Assembly (NCBI GenBank): GCA_947177315.1
Contig: CAMWTX010000017.1
Location: 1 to 15,274, forward strand
DNA: 15,274 nt
Direction: 5' to 3'
From: an uncultured Bacteroidales bacterium
GTDB lineage: Bacteria; Bacteroidota; Bacteroidia; Bacteroidales; P3
Every line of letters begins with the position of its first letter. The first letter of the stretch is position 1. The notes below the pieces were generated by a model that did no database searches, was not told the DNA's origin, and was given only the letters and a program-made list of their open reading frames with translations. Positions 1-8,919 of this stretch are shown piece after piece. Made by a program: the position numbers and the translations under genes.

Positions 1-476
1 GAACGCACCGTTTGGTTCCGCAGGTCTTCCAAGCCGTTGAAAGGGTCGGTGAGTTCTCCGAAAGTGGCTTGGTTGAGCGAGAGAGCCATGGCATTGATAC
101 TGAAATCGCGCCGTAGCTGGTCTTCTTGGAGCGTACCGGCTTCCACTACGGGTTTGCGCGAGCCGGGACTATAGGTTTCGCGGCGCGCGCCCACGAATTC
201 CACTTCCAGGCCGTCGAATTCAAATTTGCAGGTGCCGAATTGTCCGAACTCCTGCAAGACGGGCGTTTCTCCGTATTTTTTGCCTATTTCTTGGCAAAGT
301 TCCCGGCAAAGCCCGATGCCGTCGCCCATCACCACGCAATCCACGTCGGCAGAGCCTCTGTTTAGCAGCAAATCGCGCACGAAGCCACCCACCACATATA
401 CGGGAAGCCGGTGGCGGTCTGCCGTTTTTTCGATCAGTTTGAAAACGGGATGCGTAAGTTTTTCTTTCAGGTTCAT
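1..476 (-). CDS. cca: CCA-adding tRNA nucleotidyltransferase, N-terminal part (runs off the window)
   Basis: This enzyme adds or repairs the 3' CCA of tRNAs from CTP and ATP in the cytoplasm. About 158 residues are visible, read leftward from an ATG at 476; the remainder lies beyond base 1. They form the class II nucleotidyltransferase head domain. GGFVRD at residues 30-35 is the nucleotide-binding loop. DVD at 44-46 gives the two metal-binding carboxylates. RRDFSINAMA at 122-131 and DPFNGLEDL at 144-152 are family motifs. Poly(A) polymerase shares this fold, but CCA addition is the usual role in Bacteroidota, and the tRNA-Gly in this window has no encoded CCA. The start is supported by a promoter -7 box only 8 bases upstream, giving a nearly leaderless message. 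The gene diverges from mreB. Confidence 0.93.
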   Translation of the reverse strand, partial: MNLKEKLTHPVFKLIEKTADRHRLPVYVVGGFVRDLLLNRGSADVDCVVMGDGIGLCRELCQEIGKKYGETPVLQEFGQFGTCKFEFDGLEVEFVGARRETYSPGSRKPVVEAGTLQEDQLRRDFSINAMALSLNQATFGELTDPFNGLEDLRNQTVR

Positions 477-483
477 CTCAGTA

Positions 484-515
484 CAAAGGTAAGGTTTCTG
501 CCTTGCGCGGCAAAA
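484..515 (-). promoter_or_regulatory. Bacteroidetes-type promoter for cca
   Basis: Read on the minus strand, TTTTG (511-515) is followed by a 19-base spacer and TACCTTTG (484-491), matching the TTG / TAnnTTTG consensus. The box lies 8 bases from the cca ATG, so the 5' leader would be only a few bases long. Confidence 0.7.
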
Positions 516-570
516 TGGTAGGATGTTCCGCTTTTTAACATCATTATGTGAATAATAGCGTATATCCGTC

Positions 571-601
571 TTGAAAAAGACAAACAAATTGACTATTTTT
601 G
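571..601 (+). promoter_or_regulatory. Bacteroidetes-type promoter for the mre operon
   Basis: TTG (571-573), a 20-base spacer and TATTTTTG (594-601) match the Bacteroidetes primary sigma consensus. Transcription would start near 607, leaving a leader of about 60 bases before mreB. The leader contains a perfect 6-bp hairpin. Confidence 0.72.
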
Positions 602-613
602 GCAGTTGTATTT

Positions 614-629
614 TCGCTCAAAAGAGCGA
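614..629 (+). promoter_or_regulatory. small hairpin in the mreB leader
   Basis: TCGCTC (614-619), loop AAAA, GAGCGA (624-629) form a perfect 6-bp stem at the predicted 5' end of the mre mRNA. No U-tract follows, so it is not a terminator. A role in mRNA stability is possible but is only inference. Confidence 0.4.
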
Positions 630-669
630 TATGAGCTTATATAAAGCACACTATTAAATAGTTGCAAAA

Positions 670-1692
670 ATGGGTCTTTTTTCATTCATGAACAGGGAAA
701 TCGCGATTGACCTCGGAACGGCCAACACGATTATCATATATAACGACAAAGTGGTGGTGGACGAACCTTCGGTCATCGCTTTGGAACGCAATACGGGCAA
801 GGTGCTCGCGGTGGGCAAATACGCCATGATGATGCATGGCAAGACACCCGACAACATCCGCACCGTGCGCCCCATGAAAGACGGGGTGATCGCCGATTTC
901 CAGGCGACCGAAAGCCTTATGCGCGAGCTTATCAAGAAGATTCCCGCTCCCAAGTCGGTTTTCCCGCCGGCCTTGAAAATGGTTATCTGCATTCCCTCGG
1001 GTATTACCGAAGTGGAAGAACGCGCCGTGAGGGATTCCGCCGAACAGGCCGGAGCCCGCGAAGTGCGTCTGATCCACGAACCGATGGCGGCCGCTATCGG
1101 TATCGGCTTGAATGTGCTTGAACCCCACGGAAACATGGTGGTGGATATCGGCGGCGGTACGAGCGAAATCGCGGTCATCGCCTTGGGCGGCATCGTGAGC
1201 AATAAGTCTATCCGCATTGCCGGCGACGATTTCAACCAGGACATCAAGGAATACATGCGCAAACGCCATAACATCAGCATCGGCGATTACACTTCCGAAC
1301 GCATCAAGATTGAAGTGGGTGCGGCGCTTCCCGAACTGGACACGCCCCCCGAGGATTTTGCGGTGCAGGGTCGCGATATGTTGACCGGTATTCCCAAAGA
1401 AATTGTGGTCAACTATGCCGAAATAGCGCAGGCTTTGGACCGTTCGATTCTCAAGATCGAAGCGGCGGTGCTCAATGCCTTGGAAATGACTCCGCCCGAA
1501 CTTTCGGCGGATATATTCAAGACAGGTATCTATTTGGCGGGTGGCGGTTCGCTTTTGCGCGGATTGGACAAGCGTTTGGCGGCCAAGACCAAACTGCCCG
1601 TGCATTTGGCCGAAGACCCCTTGCGCGCCGTGGCTCGCGGTACGGGCATCGCGCTTAAAAACTTCGACAAGTTTACATTCCTGATCAAGTAG
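670..1692 (+). CDS. mreB: rod shape-determining actin homologue MreB
   Basis: MreB polymerises under the inner membrane with ATP and guides the elongation-phase peptidoglycan machinery. The 340-residue product has the family length. Actin-fold motifs are in order: DLGTANT at residues 14-20 (phosphate 1), DIGGGTSE at 159-166 (phosphate 2), and AGGGSLLRGLDKR near residues 291-303 (adenosine site). The N-terminus MGLFSFMNRE is a short hydrophobic/amphipathic tail typical of membrane-attached MreB, which favours the ATG at 670 over the internal ATG at 688. It is the first gene of mreB-mreC-mreD, separated from mreC by 22 bases. The upstream TATTTTTG promoter probably drives all three. Confidence 0.97.
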   Translation: MGLFSFMNREIAIDLGTANTIIIYNDKVVVDEPSVIALERNTGKVLAVGKYAMMMHGKTPDNIRTVRPMKDGVIADFQATESLMRELIKKIPAPKSVFPPALKMVICIPSGITEVEERAVRDSAEQAGAREVRLIHEPMAAAIGIGLNVLEPHGNMVVDIGGGTSEIAVIALGGIVSNKSIRIAGDDFNQDIKEYMRKRHNISIGDYTSERIKIEVGAALPELDTPPEDFAVQGRDMLTGIPKEIVVNYAEIAQALDRSILKIEAAVLNALEMTPPELSADIFKTGIYLAGGGSLLRGLDKRLAAKTKLPVHLAEDPLRAVARGTGIALKNFDKFTFLIK

Positions 1693-1714
1693 TTTTTGTT
1701 ACGGGGAGCAGAAG

Positions 1715-2542
1715 ATGAAGGCCATCTTTCAGTTGCTGAAACGTAACTTTTACGTGCTGTTGTTTTTGGTTTTGGAAGCCGTGGCGCTCACGCTGTATTT
1801 CCACTACCACCAGCAGCAACAGTCGCGCCTGTATGGATTCTGCACGGGCTTGAAAGGCGCGTTCCTTTCTTCGGGCGAATACCGTACCAGGGCAGAGCTT
1901 CGCCTCGAAAACCAGCGTCTGCAACGCGAAAACGCCCGTCTTCGCGCCGGTTTGGAAACCTCTTACCTGCAAACCGTCCATTTTCAGGATTCCACCACGA
2001 CCGACAGCCTTTACCGGCAGATGTACGTGTTTCTGCCCGCCCGCATCATAGACGGGCATATCAACCATGCGGACAACTATTTCCTTTTGGACGTGGGTCG
2101 TGAAGAAGGCATCGAACCGGGCATGGCGGTGATTTCGCCCAATGGCATCATCGGCATTGTAGATAAGGTTTCGCAGCATTTCAGTTCCGTTATCTCGGTA
2201 TTGCACCGTCAGAGCATGGTGAGCGTGCGGCTTGCCGCCACGGGCTATTCGGGCTCGCTTACCTGGCAGGGCGTGCGTTGCGACGAGGCTCTGTTGAGCG
2301 ATATTCCTTCGCATGTGCCGGTAAGGGTGGGCGACAAGGTGGTTACCAGCGGACTTTCGGTCGTTTATCCGGGAGGCATTCCGGTGGGCTTCGTGTCCGA
2401 GATTTCGGGCAAGGAAGACGACTTTTACAGCCTCAAAGTGCAGTTCAGCGAAGACTATCGCCGCATAGACCAGGTTTATGTGGTGAAAAACCTTTATAAA
2501 GAAGACATCAACGCATGCAAACAAGCATCTGGAAAAATCTGA
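1715..2542 (+). CDS. mreC: rod shape-determining protein MreC
   Basis: MreC is a periplasmic, inner-membrane-anchored scaffold linking MreB to the elongasome synthases. The 275-residue product has a short cytoplasmic N-terminus, one membrane segment (about residues 12-29), and a Glu/Arg/Leu-rich coiled coil (about 55-85). Beta-rich periplasmic domains follow, with the family signature TSGLSVVYPGGIPVGFV at 211-227. A purine-rich GGGGAG lies about 10 bases before the ATG and may act as a Shine-Dalgarno, which is unusual in this window. The last 28 bases overlap mreD in another frame, suggesting translational coupling. Confidence 0.94.
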   Translation: MKAIFQLLKRNFYVLLFLVLEAVALTLYFHYHQQQQSRLYGFCTGLKGAFLSSGEYRTRAELRLENQRLQRENARLRAGLETSYLQTVHFQDSTTTDSLYRQMYVFLPARIIDGHINHADNYFLLDVGREEGIEPGMAVISPNGIIGIVDKVSQHFSSVISVLHRQSMVSVRLAATGYSGSLTWQGVRCDEALLSDIPSHVPVRVGDKVVTSGLSVVYPGGIPVGFVSEISGKEDDFYSLKVQFSEDYRRIDQVYVVKNLYKEDINACKQASGKI

Positions 2543-3042
2543 TACGGTTCGTGTTCCTGATTCTTCTGCAAGGAATGGTCTTGGAACATATCGACCTGCC
2601 GGGCAACCTGCATTGCATGGTCTATCCCATCGCCATTCTGCTGTTGCCCTTGCAGACTTCGGCCGTGGTGGTGCTGTTGTCGGCTTTTACGGCGGGTCTG
2701 TGTGTGGACCTGCTTTGCCAGGTGCCGGGGCTGAATGCCGCCGCCGCCACTTGCATGGCGTTTGTGCGGGTGGTCTATATGCGTCTGAAAAACCGCCACG
2801 ACACGGGGCGCGACAACGATTTGAGCGGTACGCCCCTGCCATCCCAGATGGGGTGGGGCGGCTTTGTCTCCTATACGCTCTGGTGTGTGTTTTTGTTTCA
2901 CCTTTCCTATTTCATGATAGATGCTTTCAGCCTCAAGAACATATTGTATCCGCTGTATCTTACCGTAGGCAGTTCGCTGGTGTGCATTCTTTGCGTGGTG
3001 CTTACCGTAACGGTATTCAAGCCGAAAACCAATACGCGCTGA
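2515..3042 (+). CDS. mreD: rod shape-determining protein MreD
   Basis: MreD is a small integral inner-membrane protein of the elongasome. The 175-residue product is strongly hydrophobic with about five membrane segments, including residues 8-22, 33-50, 53-70, 120-140 and 148-168. A polar loop at about 90-112 is rich in Asp, Arg and Pro. MreD sequences diverge widely, so the call rests on topology, length and position directly after mreC. It starts inside mreC (28-base overlap). The next gene is mutB rather than mrdA (PBP2) and rodA, which often complete this operon in Bacteroidetes. Confidence 0.88.
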   Translation: MQTSIWKNLIRFVFLILLQGMVLEHIDLPGNLHCMVYPIAILLLPLQTSAVVVLLSAFTAGLCVDLLCQVPGLNAAAATCMAFVRVVYMRLKNRHDTGRDNDLSGTPLPSQMGWGGFVSYTLWCVFLFHLSYFMIDAFSLKNILYPLYLTVGSSLVCILCVVLTVTVFKPKTNTR

Positions 3043-3058
3043 TTTAGACAGATTGCAC

Positions 3059-3066
3059 TATCTTTG
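3059..3066 (+). promoter_or_regulatory. -7 box of a promoter for mutB-pepE
   Basis: TATCTTTG followed by CAC is a near-ideal Bacteroidetes -7 element. It lies 53 bases before the mutB ATG in the 77-base gap after mreD. No good TTG is seen 19-20 bases upstream, so the -33 part is weak. A direct repeat of TTGCACT (3053-3059 and 3064-3070) overlaps the box. Confidence 0.55.
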
Positions 3067-3119
3067 CACTGTCTATGTGGAGAAAGTGGGGTTGAAGTTG
3101 TTGATAAAAAAGAAATTGC

Positions 3120-5261
<2,142 letters not shown>

Positions 5262-5278
5262 TCAAAAAACATACGCAC

Positions 5279-5989
5279 ATGAACCGTCACCTTTTACTCA
5301 TCAGTAATTCGACCAATGCCGGAGAGGCCTACCTGGCCTGGCCGCGGCAGATTATCGCCGATTTCTTCAAGCGTTTCGGCATCAAGCGTGTGTTGTTCGT
5401 TCCTTATGCAGGCGTGGCGCCGGGTTATGACGCCTATGCGCAGAAAGTGGGCAAGGTATTCGCCGAAATGGGCGTAACCTTGGAGTCGGTTCACGAAACG
5501 GAATATCCTATCACGGCAGTGCAGCAGGCCGAATGTATTGTGGTGGGCGGTGGCAATACGTTCCATTTGGTGCACGAAATGCAGCGCACGGGCATTATGG
5601 ATGCCATCCGCGAAAAAGTGTTGCAGGGATGCCCGTATATGGGTTGGAGCGCGGGTTCGAATGTTGCCTGTCCCACCATCAAGACCACCAACGATATGCC
5701 GATTATCGAGCCGGAATCTTTCAACGCACTCAATCTGGTGCCGTTTCAGATAAATCCCCACTATTTGGATGCCAATCCGGAAGGCCACGGCGGCGAAACG
5801 CGCGAAGACCGCATCAAGGAATTCATGGTGGTCAATCCCGATGTCTATGTGGCGGGATTGCGGGAAGCCACCTATCTGTTGGTGGAAAACGACACGATGC
5901 AGCTGTTGGGCTCGCGCAAGATGCGCCTGTTCAAGGCCGGCGAGGAAACGCGCGAAATAGAACCGGGCGACGTTTCGTTCCTGTTGTAG
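5279..5989 (+). CDS. pepE: dipeptidase E (alpha-aspartyl dipeptidase, peptidase family S51)
   Basis: PepE hydrolyses dipeptides with an N-terminal aspartate in the cytoplasm and has no signal peptide. The 236-residue product matches the family length. The catalytic triad is intact: Ser124 in the nucleophile elbow GWSAGSN, Asp139 in TTNDMPI and His161 in INPHYLD. Each is shifted by exactly four from Ser120/Asp135/His157 of the enterobacterial enzyme. GGGNTFHL at 90-97 is another family motif. It begins 17 bases after mutB, so it probably shares that promoter; there is no obvious metabolic link. Its leader (AAAAACATACGCAC before ATG) is nearly identical to that of tpiA. A strong terminator hairpin follows. 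Confidence 0.95.
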   Translation: MNRHLLLISNSTNAGEAYLAWPRQIIADFFKRFGIKRVLFVPYAGVAPGYDAYAQKVGKVFAEMGVTLESVHETEYPITAVQQAECIVVGGGNTFHLVHEMQRTGIMDAIREKVLQGCPYMGWSAGSNVACPTIKTTNDMPIIEPESFNALNLVPFQINPHYLDANPEGHGGETREDRIKEFMVVNPDVYVAGLREATYLLVENDTMQLLGSRKMRLFKAGEETREIEPGDVSFLL

Positions 5990-6021
5990 GAACAATCGGA
6001 AATTTAGAACCGATACAAAGA

Positions 6022-6056
6022 AGAGGGTCATGGAAAACTCCATGACCCTCTCTTTT
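6022..6056 (+). terminator. rho-independent terminator after pepE
   Basis: A perfect 13-bp stem (6022-6034 with 6039-6051) with a 4-base loop is followed by CTTTT. It ends the mutB-pepE transcript. On the minus strand the same hairpin follows the tRNA-Gly gene directly and is trailed by TCTTTGT, so it may end that transcript too, less efficiently. Confidence 0.85.
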
Positions 6057-6060
6057 CTTG

Positions 6061-6133
6061 AGCGGCAAACGGGCCTCGAACCCGCGACCTCAAGCTTGGG
6101 AAGCTTGCACTCTACCAACTGAGCTACTGCCGC
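6061..6133 (-). tRNA. tRNA-Gly (anticodon CCC)
   Basis: The 73-base gene folds into a standard cloverleaf. The acceptor stem is GCGGCAG with TTGCCGC, ending in discriminator T (U73, usual for glycine). The D stem is GCTC/GAGT, the anticodon stem CAAGC/GCTTG with loop TTCCCAA, and the T stem GCGGG/CCCGT with loop TTCGAGG. The anticodon is CCC (complement of 6098-6100), reading GGG. The bases after position 73 are CAA, so the CCA tail is not encoded and must be added enzymatically. Confidence 0.96.
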
Positions 6134-6142
6134 AAAACGTGG

Positions 6143-6175
6143 CAAAGGTACAAAAAAAACAAGAGCGGTAACAAA
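6143..6175 (-). promoter_or_regulatory. promoter for tRNA-Gly
   Basis: On the minus strand, TACCTTTG (6143-6150) ends 10 bases before the tRNA 5' end, the right distance for starting near the mature end. TTTG (6172-6175) lies 21 bases upstream. The spacer is T-rich and is also the U-tract of the terminator of the neighbouring secreted-protein gene. Confidence 0.65.
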
Positions 6176-6205
6176 TCAAACGCTCAGTTTATTTGTTACC
6201 GCTCT
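6151..6205 (-). terminator. rho-independent terminator of the Omp28-like gene
   Basis: A 15-bp perfect stem (6162-6176 with 6191-6205) is extended by four inner pairs (6178-6181 with 6187-6190) across a one-base bulge. On the minus strand it is followed by TTGTTTTTTTTG. It lies 22 bases after the stop codon of the gene at 6227-8011. Its left arm and U-tract overlap the tRNA-Gly promoter. Confidence 0.88.
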
Positions 6206-6226
6206 CGATAAGGAGCAAATCCGTTT

Positions 6227-8011
6227 TTAGCGTACAATCATTAATTTCTGTGTCAGGTTCAGTTTTTCTCCAGATAACTGGATTACATACAGACCTTCGG
6301 TAAGTTGGTTGACGGGCATCAGGATGTTCTGTTTGCCGGCGGCAAGGTTCTTGTTGCCCAGGTCGAGCACGCAGGCACCGTTGTTGGCCAGCACGCGAAC
6401 CCGGACGGTTTGGGCGGCGGGCAGTTCAAAAGACAGCATGCTGTATTCGTTGGCGGGGTTTGGGGCAAGAACGGTATGGTATGCCTGTTGTTCCTTTTCG
6501 TTGCTTACCGGGCTGAAACGAACCAGATAACGCAGGCTGTCCTTGTATTTCCCGTCATGGGTCATGAATTCCTGGTTGTTGGCATCGGTCATAGACAGAT
6601 GTCCGGCACCATAGGTGGTATTGATGCCGTCTTTATTCTTGTCGTAGATGGTAAATGAATAGCAACCGTCCGCCAAGGTGGCTTTGCTTGTTCTCTGCAC
6701 CGTAGTGTTGCCGGACAAATCAGGGTACGGACCTCCGGAAGCCAAGACACTGCCGCCAATCTCTTGGAGTTGCCAGGTGATATCGCTGCCGTATTTGTCC
6801 TGCCATATATTCACGTTGATATCATGGGTCGGAGTCAGCGCCAATAACTTGATGCCGTCCGCTTCTACCAGATTGTTGGTTTCAAATGAATAATCCTTTC
6901 CGTTGATTTTCGCTATTTTCATCGAAACGTTTTGGTTCACGCCACGTTGGGTAACGGCGATAGGCGCAGTTTCCAAGGAATAGGTCTTGTTGGCGGTCAA
7001 AGCCTCTTCCGGCTTGTATTCGAATTCCTGTGTTCCCGAAGGAGTTTCGTAATTGAAAACGATGGAAGTGATGGGTTCGGAGGCGATGGCGGTTTCCAGA
7101 CGGTAAGAAAACCGGATATTGTTGTCGCAAGTGTTGTCGAGTGCCTGCTTCATGTTGCTCAGTTTTATATAATGATTGGGAGAGTTTTTATGCTCCATTT
7201 CCACCTTGCAGGCGTTCAGCACTTCATTGTGGCTTTCGGTTACAAAGGCAATGAAATGAAGGTCAATCAAATTCAGGTTTACATTCTTGATGGTTTCGGG
7301 CAAGGTTTTGGTATAAGTCTTTTCCACAAAAGAGCCCTGGGTGGTGGTCGTTACGGCATCGCCCCATTGACCGGTAAGGAAATCGCGGAAAGCATGATGA
7401 TGGATGTATTTTCCACCGGGCAACACCTGCGCCGGATTATAACTCGCACCGGCTTGCGTACCTACAATATTGTCTTGCGTGACCGCTACATGAATATAGT
7501 TGGTTGCGGCAGCGGAGTTGGCGGTATAATATACCTGCACGGTAACCGAAAGGGTACGGTTTTCCCAGTCTAATGTTCCTTTGGCGGCGATATTGACCGG
7601 ACTTGCCATCGCCAAGATTTTAGGTACATTGGTTGCCCATGAGCCACGGTCGGTTGCCGTGTTTTTTCCGCTGAAGATATGGCGGCTTACCGAGCCGGCC
7701 GGAAATCCGCCCACGCCGGCATTGCTGACCAAAGCTTCTCCGTATTCCGTGCGCAGATCCACTTCTCCTGGATTAGGATCGGCATAACTACCAGCATGTA
7801 TGTTCATAATGAACAAATCGTCCGGATATTGTTCCAACAAGGCGTTGGCACGGGCGTGACCGTCAGGACAAAAGCCGCAGTGAATTCCCGTGTACTCTTC
7901 CAGAAGGGCCTTGCGGCTCTGGGGCTCTTCGCTCACAAAGCGCGTCTGGGCGGAGGCGATGCCGAAGCCCATCATGGCTGCGGCCGCCAAAAAAGAAACG
8001 ATTTTTTTCAT
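6227..8011 (-). CDS. secreted Omp28-like thioredoxin-fold protein with T9SS sorting domain
   Basis: The exact function is unknown. The 594-residue product begins with a Sec signal peptide (MKK, hydrophobic core, likely cut after ASA at about 21). Next comes a thioredoxin-like region with the CxxC pair CGFC (Cys45, Cys48) in TGIHCGFCPDGH, as seen in Omp28-related proteins of Bacteroidetes. The middle (about 140-500) is beta-rich and resembles adhesin-like modules. The last about 80 residues (514-594) start with APNPANEYSMLSFEL and end in LTQKLMIVR, a type A T9SS C-terminal signal for export across the outer membrane and surface attachment. Single gene with its own promoter and terminator. The CxxC may be redox-active or may form a structural disulfide. 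Confidence 0.88.
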   Translation of the reverse strand: MKKIVSFLAAAAMMGFGIASAQTRFVSEEPQSRKALLEEYTGIHCGFCPDGHARANALLEQYPDDLFIMNIHAGSYADPNPGEVDLRTEYGEALVSNAGVGGFPAGSVSRHIFSGKNTATDRGSWATNVPKILAMASPVNIAAKGTLDWENRTLSVTVQVYYTANSAAATNYIHVAVTQDNIVGTQAGASYNPAQVLPGGKYIHHHAFRDFLTGQWGDAVTTTTQGSFVEKTYTKTLPETIKNVNLNLIDLHFIAFVTESHNEVLNACKVEMEHKNSPNHYIKLSNMKQALDNTCDNNIRFSYRLETAIASEPITSIVFNYETPSGTQEFEYKPEEALTANKTYSLETAPIAVTQRGVNQNVSMKIAKINGKDYSFETNNLVEADGIKLLALTPTHDINVNIWQDKYGSDITWQLQEIGGSVLASGGPYPDLSGNTTVQRTSKATLADGCYSFTIYDKNKDGINTTYGAGHLSMTDANNQEFMTHDGKYKDSLRYLVRFSPVSNEKEQQAYHTVLAPNPANEYSMLSFELPAAQTVRVRVLANNGACVLDLGNKNLAAGKQNILMPVNQLTEGLYVIQLSGEKLNLTQKLMIVR

Positions 8012-8063
8012 AAGGCAAATGTTTTTCTATTGTTTGGTGAACCTGCGTTTACGTAGGCGGTTG

Positions 8064-8095
8064 TAAAGATACAATAAGTCGAGAGCAAAAGCAAA
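8064..8095 (-). promoter_or_regulatory. promoter for the Omp28-like gene
   Basis: Read leftward, TTTG (8092-8095), a 20-base spacer and TATCTTTA (8064-8071) form a near-consensus promoter. The leader would be about 45 bases and contains a 6-bp hairpin with one G-T pair (8042-8047 with 8052-8057). Confidence 0.55.
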
Positions 8096-8120
8096 CCACG
8101 TTTGATTTTGCCGAGACGGA

Positions 8121-8145
8121 GTATCTTCAACGAAGTTAAAGATAC
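8121..8145. promoter_or_regulatory. 25-bp dyad upstream of the ECF/tat operon (candidate operator)
   Basis: Outer arms GTATCTT (8121-8127) and AAGATAC (8139-8145) are perfect complements. Inner arms AAC (8129-8131) and GTT (8135-8137) continue the symmetry around a GAA centre, with one mismatched pair between. It ends 7 bases before the -7 box at 8153, covering the -33 region, which suits a repressor or activator site. No regulator gene is adjacent. Confidence 0.45.
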
Positions 8146-8152
8146 GATTTAT

Positions 8153-8160
8153 TATATTTG
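8153..8160 (+). promoter_or_regulatory. -7 box for the ECF S component-tatA-tatC operon
   Basis: TATATTTG followed by CAAC lies 28 bases before the ATG at 8189. The -33 region has no clear TTG but is covered by the dyad at 8121-8145. The leader would be about 20 bases. Confidence 0.55.
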
Positions 8161-8188
8161 CAACACGAATCCTAATCGAAAGAAAGAT

Positions 8189-8701
8189 ATGCAGACTTCA
8201 ACGGTCAATTTCTACGAATTGAGTTACAAGAAGGCGCAAACCTACGCTTTTGCCGCGCTGTTCGTTGCAGGCAACATCCTCTTGCCGCAGTTGTGCCATC
8301 TGGCGCCTCAAGGTGGCCTTACTTGGCTTCCTATCTATTTCTTTACCTTGATAGGCGCGTATAAATACGGCTGGAAAGTGGGCTTGTTGGTAGCTTTGGC
8401 CTCGCCTTTGGCCAATTCGGCGCTCTTCGGGATGCCTGCCGCGGCCGCCTTGCCCGCCATTGTGTTGAAGTCGGTCTTGCTGGCGGTTGCCGCCGGCTAT
8501 GCCGCCCAAAAGTTCCAAAAAGTTTCCTTGCTGTTGCTCTTGGGCGTGGTGCTGTTCTATCAGGGCGTGGGAACCTTGGGCGAATGGGCGCTCAAAGGCG
8601 ATTTCTATCTGGCCGTGCAGGATTTCCGTATCGGTATTCCCGGCATGCTGGTGCAGGTAATCGGCGGCTGGCTCGTTATCAAATTCTTAATGCGTAAATA
8701 A
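8189..8701 (+). CDS. ECF transporter S component-like membrane protein
   Basis: S components bind a vitamin or other micronutrient and dock on a shared energising module (EcfA, EcfA', EcfT) in the inner membrane. The 170-residue product has about six membrane segments: roughly residues 16-34, 44-60, 62-80, 88-105, 112-130 and 148-166. The motif WLPIYFFTLIGAYKYGWKVG and a following small-residue segment (SPLANSALFGMP) fit a family of S components in Bacteroidales. The ligand cannot be read from sequence. I chose the ATG at 8189 because upstream in-frame codons fall inside the promoter. No EcfA or EcfT gene is in the window. tatA starts 2 bases after its stop codon. Confidence 0.72.
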   Translation: MQTSTVNFYELSYKKAQTYAFAALFVAGNILLPQLCHLAPQGGLTWLPIYFFTLIGAYKYGWKVGLLVALASPLANSALFGMPAAAALPAIVLKSVLLAVAAGYAAQKFQKVSLLLLLGVVLFYQGVGTLGEWALKGDFYLAVQDFRIGIPGMLVQVIGGWLVIKFLMRK

Positions 8702-8703
8702 TC

Positions 8704-8919
8704 ATGATGAATATGGTTCTGCTCGGTATTTTGGGTTGGCCGGAGCTATTGGCTTTGGCCGTGCTGGTGTTGTTGCTTTTCGGGGGCAAGAAGATTCCCG
8801 AATTGATGAAAGGCTTGGGAAAAGGCGTGCGTTCCTTTAAAGACGGCGTGAACGGGGTGGAAAAAGACCTGGAAGTAAAAGACACCGACCCCAAGCAAAC
8901 TCCCGAAAACAAAGAATAA
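8704..8919 (+). CDS. tatA: Sec-independent protein translocase subunit TatA
   Basis: TatA oligomerises to form the passage for folded proteins in the twin-arginine system. The 71-residue product has the canonical layout: a short N-terminal membrane helix (about residues 7-26) containing the conserved polar Glu14, the hinge FGGKKIPEL at 26-34, an amphipathic helix (34-55) with KGLGKGVRSFKDG, and an acidic, disordered tail. Two ATGs in a row (8704, 8707) could serve as start. It sits 2 bases after the ECF S gene and abuts tatC with no gap. TatB is absent, as usual for minimal TatAC systems. Confidence 0.95.
   Translation: MMNMVLLGILGWPELLALAVLVLLLFGGKKIPELMKGLGKGVRSFKDGVNGVEKDLEVKDTDPKQTPENKE

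Noticed and set aside
484..669. Hidden small gene or RNA between cca and mreB
   Set aside because: The 193 bases are accounted for by two divergent promoters and the mreB leader; no conserved RNA fold or convincing short frame is visible.
682..1605. Minus-strand open frame of 307 codons inside mreB
   Set aside because: Antisense shadow of mreB with atypical composition and no recognisable domain or promoter.
6061..6133. tRNA-Gly with anticodon TCC
   Set aside because: Counting the 7-base loop TTCCCAA between the 5-bp stems puts CCC at positions 34-36.
8102..8188. Extended N-terminus for the ECF S component
   Set aside because: These codons contain the dyad and the TATATTTG promoter box, so they would not be transcribed from it.
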